From: Syntrophotalea acetylenivorans
GTDB taxonomy: Bacteria > Desulfobacterota > Desulfuromonadia > Desulfuromonadales > Syntrophotaleaceae
Assembly: GCF_001887775.1 (NCBI RefSeq)
Contig: NZ_CP015519.1
Coordinates: 930,001 to 994,000 of the forward strand
Reading direction: 5' to 3'
DNA length: 64,000 bases
Shown piece by piece: positions 27,481 to 34,687 of the stretch. A program made the position numbers and the translations under genes. Positions within the stretch are counted from its first letter, which is position 1; every line of letters begins with the position of its first letter. The notes under the pieces are model-generated. The model saw nothing but the letters and a program-made list of their open reading frames with translations, did not search any database and was not told where the DNA came from.

Positions 27481-27574
27481 TTATTATACAACCCCTTTTT
27501 TTAAAAAAATTCACTTGGTGAGGGAGATTGCCCCCAATAGATCCTACAAGTTTGTTGCAAGAGGGATCTCTGCT

Positions 27575-28189
27575 TCATGGAGTGGACGTTGGCACTTGAT
27601 TTATTAATAGCGCGGCACGAGCATCAGCAATCATTGCCCGATAGAAATCAAGGCACATTTTGCCAGCAACAACCGGATGCATTTCCCCTGCCTCGTTCCC
27701 CAGATGCCTGCTGGGTGGGTTAAATTTTTTCCCGCGATTTACAATACGAACCAAACGAACATCACTGGGAAGTACTTTGGTGTCATATGACAAGAAATGA
27801 TCCAGGGTCTCGATATCAATCACCAAGGTCCCATCTCTCACCTCAATATTTACCTTGTCGAGTTGAAATGGGCGACCAATCTTGTCTGAAATAATAACCT
27901 TAAAAGATTTATCCAAAGTCCCGGTGATTGAGTGTGTTTCAGCATTTCTGGCCTGCTTTATATATACCAGTAATGGGTCCTTGTTTATAAGCCTTTTGTA
28001 TGGCTTGTACCACTGCTGAAAACCCTTAAGTTTCTGGAGCTTCTTCCGCGTTACTTCACACGTGCGGACAATACGGTAAAGGTAATTCTGCCAAGCCTCC
28101 AAAAAGGCAGAGAACTTGGTTGTATTGGCCATTTCTTCAAGAAGTCTCTCTGCTATATCCAGGTCTGTATCTGAAGCTTTCAGGAGCAC
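27575..28189 (-). CDS. HEPN-motif protein of the E1/E2/JAMM operon
   Basis: A 204-residue protein I cannot assign to a named family. Residues about 1-95 are predicted mainly helical and end in YIKQARNAETHS. R81-N82-x3-H86 fits the R-x4-6-H motif, with a polar residue after the arginine, of HEPN ribonucleases, which are common toxins and defence effectors. Residues about 96-160 look like beta strands (KVIISDKIGRPFQLDKVNIEV as two adjoining pieces KVIISDKIG and RPFQLDKVNIEV). A GTG start at 28189 has AAGGAT six bases upstream. It is the last gene of the operon, 66 bases after the JAMM gene. RNase activity is inference. Confidence 0.7.
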   Translation of the reverse strand: MLLKASDTDLDIAERLLEEMANTTKFSAFLEAWQNYLYRIVRTCEVTRKKLQKLKGFQQWYKPYKRLINKDPLLVYIKQARNAETHSITGTLDKSFKVIISDKIGRPFQLDKVNIEVRDGTLVIDIETLDHFLSYDTKVLPSDVRLVRIVNRGKKFNPPSRHLGNEAGEMHPVVAGKMCLDFYRAMIADARAALLINQVPTSTP

Positions 28190-28255
28190 AAATCATCCTT
28201 TTCGGCCAGTATCATTTTTAAAGGTTGAACATGCCTTAGGGCACTATCAGAAGAT

Positions 28256-28747
28256 CTAAAAGACTTTAATCCCCAAAGGGAAATATTCCCATTGGGGCCA
28301 AAAGACGGTGCTCACCACTCTTTGGGTACGCCATGCCCGAGGCGACCATTTTTCACCTCCACTACTCTCACCCAAAATAATCATAACCGGACGGTCCATG
28401 TAATTCCGAGGTTCCCGTGCAATATTCCGCAAGGCACGCCTATCAATCCAACTCAAATGTGCCGTCGCGCTAGGGTGAGTGTGCCAGTCCCCCAAATAAG
28501 AGATTAGGCCATTGCTTTTTTCGTAAATTTTACCGATTTCATCACGATGAAACTTATAATCTGGTCGGTAAGTCGACCTTCGGTGTTTAGCATTGGGACC
28601 AGGCCCAACTATTTCGGTGATCACCACTTCATCATCATCGATCGAACAATAGCCAGCTAGAATCCCCCCTGTCTCCAATGGATATTTAGCATCAGCTTCC
28701 AGCGTCATCCGATCAAAAACAGACCGCTCAATCCACACACTATTCAT
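28256..28747 (-). CDS. JAMM/JAB metallo-isopeptidase
   Basis: A 163-residue JAB-domain protein. With the ATG at 28747 as start, Glu25 lies in LETGGILAGY and the zinc site is DWHTHPSATAHLSWID: His89 and His91 (HxH), Ser99 and Asp102, an exact H-x-H-x7-S-x2-D. In eukaryotes and bacteria such enzymes remove ubiquitin-like tags or process their tails. The frame also extends to a TTG at 28762, inside the E1 gene; either way the start is within two bases of, or overlaps, the E2-E1 stop. It should reverse or mature conjugates made by that enzyme. Confidence 0.92.
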   Translation of the reverse strand: MNSVWIERSVFDRMTLEADAKYPLETGGILAGYCSIDDDEVVITEIVGPGPNAKHRRSTYRPDYKFHRDEIGKIYEKSNGLISYLGDWHTHPSATAHLSWIDRRALRNIAREPRNYMDRPVMIILGESSGGEKWSPRAWRTQRVVSTVFWPQWEYFPLGIKVF

Positions 28748-28749
28748 GC

Positions 28750-30528
28750 TCAGCAAGTACAATCAGGATGTTTAACCAATTTACATGTCTGCCATTCGGG
28801 GAAAGTGCCCTTTTTATCTCTTCGCAGCGATAGGATTCCTATATCATCCACCATTGCAGGATACGCAAACTGTTCCCCTTCGCATAAAGTGGAAACAGCC
28901 ATGCGGACACCGGCAAGAGCAATTTCTTCTACGTCAAAGCCAGCAGCCGTAAAAGTCACATCGCCACAACCTGCAGATTGCACATCGTCTCCCAAGGGAT
29001 CATAAGGCGGCGGCTCAATGATGCCTTCTTCATCGTCAAGAGCATAAAGGTAGCAACAATAACACCCCTCCGAATCAGGCTTAACGCGAACAACGTTCCC
29101 GCCCCACCCTCCTGCACGAGAAGAAACCGTAACATACGGGATTTGAAAAGCCTTAGCCAAGTCGCATAGAAGATGATTTATTCCTTCTTCAGCCGTTGCA
29201 TCATAAATAAGATCAGCACCTTCAAATAGCTTTTCAAGAACCTCCATCTGATCTACACCGGATAGACTCTCTCCAAGCTTTAAACGAAAGTCGGCTCCCA
29301 CATTTGGGGGATAATGACCTGTTCCTATTTGTGTAAAAGGGAAATTTCCCCCGATAAATTCTTGGAGCGCCTTGACCTTTCCTTCCCCTGCCACGGAAAG
29401 CCCTAAAGGCCAACGGCACGTTGTGCCGGGGCTGACAAAATCACCATCTAACAGCCTCAATTCTCCGATTCCTGCACGTGCCAATGCCAGAACACTCGGA
29501 GCTCCAACACACCCAAGCCCAACAACAGCAACTGTCTTGTGCCGCAATGGGCTTAATTCTGGAATGCGTTCAAAAAGATCCTTCTCTCCTGCCGGTTCAG
29601 CTTTTACCACCCATCGTGTTGTTTGTTGTTGTCGATGAGCCCGCTTTCGTCCTTTCCCTTTGCGTTTATGCTCCAGGCACGATGCAATAAAAAGCCAACC
29701 ATCTCTAACCCCTCCGTCGGGGTCTTCTTCAGGAAAACACAAGCCATATAACCCGCAATTGGTGCGACTCAATTGCTGCCAGGTCTTAGGATACTGGCCA
29801 CGAAGATATTCCATGAGTTCAACAATGTTGCTGGCTTGGGGTGGTTCATCCAGTCTTGCCCAAAGACAATCTGCAAGCTTATACCCCTGAGCGTTAACCC
29901 ATGATTCGATGTTTCCGCTAACCTTTGCCCCTTCAATACTTTTTTTCTGGGAAGTCTGGACTTCCAGCACCCAAGCGACAAACCTGTCCTGGGTTGTTAT
30001 GCTTCTGAGTCCATCTTGCAAAGCAATCTTCATCCAACCCCATCGATCAGCGGAAGGTAGCCTCCACGCTGAGTCCATTATCACTAAGGACCCAGTAGGA
30101 TGCTCGGGAAAATAAACGCTAAATGGTTCCGCTTGGCGATCTTCAGTTGCTAAACGGGAATCTTCATGCTTTAGAATTGCCGCCTGTTCCCATTCTGGCA
30201 ACATCTCTTGAATTAGAGATAATGCCGTCATGTTAGGTTGCCAGTGCTGGGTCCCCCGTTTAAGAAGGCAAACTTCTCCAGAGAGAGGATTGTAATGACG
30301 CAGGCTGAAACCTAACCCGGGGACATAAACGGTTGGGCGAAAGTATGGATAAAGATCGGGGTATCGAATGAATCCTTCTCGCTGCTCGCCTAATATTTCC
30401 AAGCGAATAGCCATTTCAAGGATACCCTCAGAACGGGATTCTTCAATTATATTCGGTTGCATGTCGGCGGCTGCAAGGCGAGTCACCTCCTCTTGCAGCA
30501 CGCCGTCATACCGATCCCACCATGCCAT
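28750..30528 (-). CDS. E2-E1 fusion ubiquitin-like conjugation enzyme
   Basis: A 592-residue fusion like CBASS Cap2. Residues about 1-120 are a bacterial E2-like domain: RHYNPLSGEVCLLKRGTQHW has the His-Asn...Cys pattern with Cys87 as the likely catalytic residue, followed by W-x-P and a leucine-rich helix. Residues about 330-560 are a ThiF/E1 adenylation domain: VAVVGLGCVGAPSV is the nucleotide loop and LLDGDFVSPGTTCRWPLG the following strand. Cysteines at 490-492 and 521 (SAGCGD) may bind zinc or act as E1 cysteine. The ATG at 30528 overlaps the stop of the peptide gene (TAATG). Confidence 0.92.
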   Translation of the reverse strand: MAWWDRYDGVLQEEVTRLAAADMQPNIIEESRSEGILEMAIRLEILGEQREGFIRYPDLYPYFRPTVYVPGLGFSLRHYNPLSGEVCLLKRGTQHWQPNMTALSLIQEMLPEWEQAAILKHEDSRLATEDRQAEPFSVYFPEHPTGSLVIMDSAWRLPSADRWGWMKIALQDGLRSITTQDRFVAWVLEVQTSQKKSIEGAKVSGNIESWVNAQGYKLADCLWARLDEPPQASNIVELMEYLRGQYPKTWQQLSRTNCGLYGLCFPEEDPDGGVRDGWLFIASCLEHKRKGKGRKRAHRQQQTTRWVVKAEPAGEKDLFERIPELSPLRHKTVAVVGLGCVGAPSVLALARAGIGELRLLDGDFVSPGTTCRWPLGLSVAGEGKVKALQEFIGGNFPFTQIGTGHYPPNVGADFRLKLGESLSGVDQMEVLEKLFEGADLIYDATAEEGINHLLCDLAKAFQIPYVTVSSRAGGWGGNVVRVKPDSEGCYCCYLYALDDEEGIIEPPPYDPLGDDVQSAGCGDVTFTAAGFDVEEIALAGVRMAVSTLCEGEQFAYPAMVDDIGILSLRRDKKGTFPEWQTCKLVKHPDCTC

Positions 30529-30695
30529 TAACCGACTTGCCTTCCACCGCCAGGATTGGGTCGACCACCTGGGCGTTTCCCAGGATTTGAAGGGGGAGTT
30601 GCAGGAGTTGCGGGATCAGCAGGCTGTCCAGGCCCACCAGGGTTTGCAGGAGTTGCGGGGTTGGCAGGATTCCCATGGTCATTGTTCTTAGGCAT
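30528..30695 (-). CDS. 55-residue X-Pro-X repeat peptide ending in glycine
   Basis: A short gene with an ideal GGAGG site six bases before the ATG at 30695 and a stop that overlaps the E2-E1 start (TAATG), so it is very likely translated. The product has 15 Pro, 11 Gly and 7 Asn. From residue 9 to 35 proline occurs at every third position (NPA NPA TPA NPG GPG QPA DPA TPA TPP). A basic glycine-rich tail follows and ends GGGRQVG. No fold, signal peptide or known family is visible. By its position and C-terminal glycine it could be the tag or substrate of the conjugation enzymes; this is inference. Confidence 0.75.
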   Translation of the reverse strand: MPKNNDHGNPANPATPANPGGPGQPADPATPATPPSNPGKRPGGRPNPGGGRQVG

Positions 30696-30767
30696 AGATA
30701 ACCTCCGTTTGACGATACCTGTCCTCGCTCCATGCGAGAGACCATTTGTCGCCACTCATTGGAAGAC

Positions 30768-30796
30768 AAGATAGCAAAGTGGTCGCCAACCGTCAA
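30768..30796 (-). promoter_or_regulatory. promoter of the peptide-E2/E1-JAMM-HEPN operon
   Basis: Read on the minus strand: TTGACG at 30796-30791, a 17-base spacer, and TATCTT at 30773-30768. It lies about 75 bases before the start of the peptide gene, with no other gene between. Confidence 0.55.
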
Positions 30797-30944
30797 GGCA
30801 AAACACAATATTTGCCATACCGCCGACACAAACACCACCACATATTGTGCTCACCCATATATGACAATTTATTAGAACGGGTTTTCTACAACCTTAATGC
30901 TCCCCATCAACCTCGAGCAGTGAGCGCTTTGGCTGATGGGCCCG

Positions 30945-31562
30945 CTAGGTTGTTTTACGGAAATGGCAATAGAGATACATTTGCTCTACCCCACCCGGCG
31001 TAATGTGCAGTTCTTTGCGGTGGCGTACTAATTCAAACTCCCCGTCTAGAATGTCCTTTAGCTGGTCCAGACTATACCGTTGTACTGGCAGACCACTGCA
31101 CTTAGGTGGCGCTTCTGGTGCAAATGTACCGACAATCAGATGCCCTCCTGGCTTTAACGCTTGCAGAAGGTTCTTCCGATATTTCATCTGCTGGTCAAAC
31201 TTGGTCAGAAAGTGAAACACTGCACGATCATGCCATAATTCGTAATGATGTTTCGGCAAATCCACCGTGGTGATATCGCCAGTCATCCAAGTAACCGTTT
31301 CTGCTTTTTTGCCCAACCGGGTCTTAACTGTGGCCAGAGCTTTTTCTGACAAATCGAGGACTGTGATCGATTGATGCCCAGCGTCCAACAAATCGTCGAC
31401 CAATGTGGATGCACCACCACCAACATCGATGACCGGAGCATCTACTGCCAAGTCGAGTCCCCTAATCCAACTTAAGGAGATCTGCAAATGTGGTTCATAC
31501 CAACCGAGTTTCTCGGTCAACTTGTTCGAATAGACTTGTTCCCAGTGATCTTTTTGGCTCAT
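30945..31562 (-). CDS. class I SAM-dependent methyltransferase
   Basis: A 205-residue methyltransferase. DAPVIDVGGGASTLVDDLL (about residues 42-60) is motif I, which binds S-adenosylmethionine. VTVLDLSEKALATVKTRL style motif II follows, and MTGDITTVDLP is motif III. LWHDRAVFHFL (about residue 108) and LLQALKPGGHLIVGTFAPE complete the fold. The group resembles small-molecule methyltransferases such as the thiopurine/tellurite type. The ATG at 31562 is preferred over the TTG at 31580. It lies upstream of, and in the same direction as, the conjugation operon, with about 250 bases between. Confidence 0.85.
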   Translation of the reverse strand: MSQKDHWEQVYSNKLTEKLGWYEPHLQISLSWIRGLDLAVDAPVIDVGGGASTLVDDLLDAGHQSITVLDLSEKALATVKTRLGKKAETVTWMTGDITTVDLPKHHYELWHDRAVFHFLTKFDQQMKYRKNLLQALKPGGHLIVGTFAPEAPPKCSGLPVQRYSLDQLKDILDGEFELVRHRKELHITPGGVEQMYLYCHFRKTT

Positions 31563-31893
31563 TTTACACCGACCTATCAATAAGTGGATAGCCTGCCAAA
31601 ATCTGCAAACGCAGAAAACTTCTGCCTACACATGAAGCGTGCTGGTGTACTTTACCGTCGGCCGCTTGACGAGTTTGAACCGATAGATAATCGACATTTT
31701 TCCCGTCCAAACAGGTTGGTTAGAAACGAGAGGTAACGGCCGTGATTTTGATAGGCGCTGCCAGCACCGAAGAGGTACAGGCTTTTGACCTTTTCATGTA
31801 TTCCCCGCCGCAAAATTGGGTATGTGTTCCAGCCACTGACAAATCATTCCTATGCCCCTGGTTTAGCTATTCCTCTGTCATATTACCGTATGC
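31563..31893. other. non-coding gap
   Basis: About 330 bases between the methyltransferase and the SpoIIE phosphatase. No gene, RNA or strong hairpin was recognised; both flanking genes are on the minus strand. Confidence 0.5.
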
Positions 31894-32658
31894 CTAGCCG
31901 GTGAACTGGCCATGGAAGTCAACAACAATCGCCGTACAATCGTCACTTGGCGGATCCTTCGCGGTGAATTTTTTGAGAGCATCAAAAAGGTTATCTAAGA
32001 ACTCCAAATGATTGTAATCCGATTGCCGTAAAATTTGTTCCAACCGTTCCTGCCCAAAAGGCTCTCCATCTTGGTTGGTAGCCTCGGTTATGCCATCGGT
32101 GTAAAGCAGAAGACGGTCTTCTTTCTTCAGTTCAATCCCTTCCATGGTTATCTCGGGATTATCGAAAAAACCCAAAGGCGGCGAGGTTGCTGGCAAGGTG
32201 AAAAGGGTATCGCCACGACGAATCAAGGGCGCTGGATGGCCTGCATTGACGAACGCCATCTTCTGAGTCTTGGGGTTGATAATTCCGTAAAACAACGTGG
32301 CAGAAAAAAATTGATCTAAATCTTTGGAGCGCTTGGAAAAAGACAGGAGAAAATCGTTGATCTGACAGACGATGTCCCGACAGGGACAGGGGGCACTGAA
32401 CGCACGATGGATGTAACCATATAGAATGGCCATAATCAGCGAAGCATGCAAACCATGACCTGTGACATCACCAAGGAATATAACTTGGCATGCATCTGAC
32501 ATGGTAAGGAAGTCGAAATAGTCCCCTCCTACCCCCTGGGCCATCCGGTTTTTGAAACCTATGTTTGCCCACTCACAAATGGGGGAAGCTTTGGGAAACA
32601 AGATTTTCTGCACCTGAGTAGCTAAGCCAAGGTCCAGATCATTGCCGTTTTCTTCCAT
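31894..32658 (-). CDS. SpoIIE-type PP2C serine phosphatase
   Basis: A 254-residue single-domain phosphatase. Metal-binding aspartates are in GGDYFDFL (about residue 45) and FLGDVTGHGLHASLIMA (about 61-77). FVNAGHPAPLIRR is the conserved middle block, LLLYTDGITEATNQDGEPFG a third, and DDCTAIVVD the last. Related proteins (RsbU, RsbP) dephosphorylate STAS antagonists and so control partner-switching. There is no sensor domain or receiver here. A STAS/kinase pair lies at 9.3-10.1 kb, but a functional link is only speculation. An AAGGAGG site precedes the start. Confidence 0.9.
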   Translation of the reverse strand: MEENGNDLDLGLATQVQKILFPKASPICEWANIGFKNRMAQGVGGDYFDFLTMSDACQVIFLGDVTGHGLHASLIMAILYGYIHRAFSAPCPCRDIVCQINDFLLSFSKRSKDLDQFFSATLFYGIINPKTQKMAFVNAGHPAPLIRRGDTLFTLPATSPPLGFFDNPEITMEGIELKKEDRLLLYTDGITEATNQDGEPFGQERLEQILRQSDYNHLEFLDNLFDALKKFTAKDPPSDDCTAIVVDFHGQFTG

Positions 32659-33063
32659 AAGGTCGCCTCCTTAGATAGAGAGCGTTGCTTAAATTTTATC
32701 AGTAATTGCTCTCTGCTAGAAGGCCACCCCTCCTCTCTCAAAATATGGTGATTTCTTAGATCATTTTTTCAGTCTCGAATATCCTCAATTGAAGAGTGTA
32801 GCCGGCTTGAAACATATCGTGTTCAAGGTGTGGAGCGGCACGTATGTCTGATTTGCCAAATAGCCTACGTGGTAATTGGCGACGAACCCCCTCACGGATT
32901 AGCAACAGTGAACGGTCCCAACGAAGTACTTGCGACCGTGAGATGATCACTCATGCTAGCCTTAAGAATGGTGATATAATTATTGGAAGTAGCATTGGCA
33001 GAAAATGCGCATTAGCACCGACGAGCGCGGCAAAGAGGTTGCCAAACAAAAGGAGGCAACACT
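32659..33063. other. non-coding gap between divergent genes
   Basis: About 400 bases. Short frames on both strands lack ribosome sites and family similarity. Promoters for the phosphatase and the exported protein must lie here, but none could be assigned with confidence. Confidence 0.45.
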
Positions 33064-33516
33064 ATGAGGCCAGCAAAACTTATTGTTCTCCTCGCAATCA
33101 TAGGGCTTACTCTCTCCGGCTTTGGAATTCATTCCTCCGAATCTGTGGCCGAGGAAAGGGTTTCTCTGGATTATTCATCGGCGTATTCGGTAGTAGTTGC
33201 ACCTATGACCCCCGTGAAGGTGAGTTGGGCCAAGGCTTACCAGGATGGGGACGTATTTGTAGTTTCAGGTAAGGTCAAGCGAATGCATAGGGTTCATCTG
33301 CCCGGTCATCTCGACTTGGCGATCTATGCCTCCGACGGGACGCTTCTTGCCCAGGAATCTACTCACATACAAAGACTTCGTTCCAATCGTAAGGGGGTTC
33401 TTATCCTACCGTTCAGTTTTCGACTGGCAATGATTCCTCCTGAGGGAGCAAAGATTCGTCTCCAATACCATGCACCCGCTTCGGGGAATGTGGAGCTAAG
33501 TCACTCAAAATCTTAA
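33064..33516 (+). CDS. exported protein of unknown function
   Basis: A 150-residue protein with a good AAAGGAGG site and a signal peptide (RPAKLIVLLAIIGLTLSGFG, cleavage probably near residue 30 before EERVSLD). The mature part looks all-beta, with a strand-rich central region (VSWAKAYQDGDVFVVSGKV, LDLAIYASDGTLLAQ) and a C-terminal IRLQYHAPASG. I do not recognise the family. It is a single gene closed by its own terminator. Confidence 0.7.
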   Translation: MRPAKLIVLLAIIGLTLSGFGIHSSESVAEERVSLDYSSAYSVVVAPMTPVKVSWAKAYQDGDVFVVSGKVKRMHRVHLPGHLDLAIYASDGTLLAQESTHIQRLRSNRKGVLILPFSFRLAMIPPEGAKIRLQYHAPASGNVELSHSKS

Positions 33517-34064
33517 TAGTTATTTGACCAAGTGTACTTGAAATTGCTTTAAAGCTGAATCTGCCCACACCCAAAAGGTGTGGGCTTTTTATAAAGAAAA
33601 TCTTCAAGGATTCAACAACCCTCAAAATGGTGAGCGGCAAGGTTATTGTTGATGTTTGAATTGTCTTAAAGCTTTTTCTTGCAAATGTGATGGGGTTAGC
33701 GGGTAACAAAGCCTGATTTTAGAGCGGTTTAGACAGGTGAATATAGTGCTGTTTCAAGCAGTAGGCAATATGAGGCTCAAGACCTCTCACTACGACCATT
33801 TCTTTCCTTACCTCCTCATAAGTTTTCTTCCCGTTCTTGCGAGTTCCCCGTACAAAGCAGAACGCCTCCGGTCCAAGTGAGGTCCCGAGGCGTTCCGTTC
33901 CATTGATCTCTGACGTATTGGTCTGGACCCTGAAGGGATACTCCCTAGGTCGTCCAGTTTACAATCAGTTTCATGTTGTTTCTAGGTATTTTTTGGTGGG
34001 AAGCTAGTATATGCGGCGAAGTGATTCATGGTACGGATAGGCTTATGTTAAGTTAAGCAAAGCA
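33517..34064. other. gap with a terminator and a start-less open frame
   Basis: A terminator stem sits at 33563-33591. On the minus strand, 33958-33719 is open for 80 codons but has no start codon or ribosome site near its beginning. A nine-base stem GAACGCCTC/GAGGCGTTC lies near 33860-33897. Nothing further is recognised. Confidence 0.4.
33563..33591 (+). terminator. terminator of the exported-protein gene
   Basis: Stem GCCCACACC/GGTGTGGGC with a short A-rich loop and a five-base T-run. Confidence 0.9.
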
Positions 34065-34547
34065 ATGGTAAATAAATTAAATGCCCAGATCTCCTTGGAA
34101 AATTTCTCTTCAAATCTTTATCTGCAGATGAGCGCATGGGCGGAAATAAAGGGTCTCGATGGCAGTGCGGCATTTCTTCGCAAGCAGGCCAAAGAAGAAC
34201 TTGACCATATGCATCGGCTCTTCAAATATGTCTATGAAACCGGTGCATTGCCTGCCATCGGCGAGACCAAGGCCCCACCCACCGAGTTTAAGTCGATTAG
34301 TGACCTGTTTCAGCAGGTCCTGGATCACGAGAAGCTGGTCACCGGTAAAATCAACAAGCTCATGGACAGTGCCTTGAAAGAGAATGACCATTCATCCGTA
34401 GATTTCCTGCAATGGTATGTATCCGAACAACACGAAGAGGAACATACCATTCAGCAGGTTCTTGACAAGATACGTATTATCGGTGAATCCGGCAGCGGGG
34501 TATATTTTATCGATCGGGCGATCGGTGAAATGTTGCGTAAACACTGA
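34065..34547 (+). CDS. ftn: non-haem ferritin, N-terminus altered by a 5-bp duplication
   Basis: A 160-residue ferritin. Iron ligands are visible in the first helix (ISLENFSSNLYLQMSAWAEI), in the second (AKEELDHMHRLFKYV) and in EQHEEEHTIQQVL. Bacterial ferritins normally begin ML(S/N)KxM; here a would-be ATG at 34045 is followed by TTAAG twice in tandem (34048-34057). Removing one copy gives the canonical MLSKAM in frame; with both copies that start meets a TAA. The remaining start, the ATG at 34065, has no ribosome site and gives a protein five residues shorter. It should store iron as a 24-mer if expressed. Confidence 0.9.
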   Translation: MVNKLNAQISLENFSSNLYLQMSAWAEIKGLDGSAAFLRKQAKEELDHMHRLFKYVYETGALPAIGETKAPPTEFKSISDLFQQVLDHEKLVTGKINKLMDSALKENDHSSVDFLQWYVSEQHEEEHTIQQVLDKIRIIGESGSGVYFIDRAIGEMLRKH

Positions 34548-34584
34548 ACCGCAATGAGAAGTTTTTCGAAAGGCCTAGGAATAA

Positions 34585-34620
34585 GAATGGCCCACCCCAA
34601 ATATCAGGTGGGCCATTTTC
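34585..34620 (+). terminator. terminator of the ferritin gene
   Basis: Stem AATGGCCCACC / GGTGGGCCATT with a ten-base loop and a short T-run; it also faces the permease gene on the other strand. Confidence 0.85.
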
Positions 34621-34687
34621 ATGTTTTATGAGTGACTGTTCTTTTCTCTTTGCCTTGCCTGCGACCATGACGGTTTTCAACACCATA

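Noticed and set aside
27575-30695. Reading the operon as ordinary type II CBASS
   Set aside because: E2-E1 and JAMM genes fit Cap2 and Cap3, but no CD-NTase or cyclic-nucleotide effector is present in or beside the operon.
27575-30695. Reading the operon as the Bil (ISG15-like) system
   Set aside because: Bil has a ubiquitin-like beta-grasp protein and separate E1 and E2 genes; here E2 and E1 are fused and no beta-grasp protein is seen.
30506-30841. 111-codon minus-strand frame overlapping the repeat peptide gene
   Set aside because: No ribosome site at its start; the alternative frame has GGAGG and an exact stop-start overlap with the E2-E1 gene.
32756-33272. Short frames on both strands around the exported-protein start
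   Set aside because: No ribosome sites, no domains, and overlap with the better supported gene at 33064.
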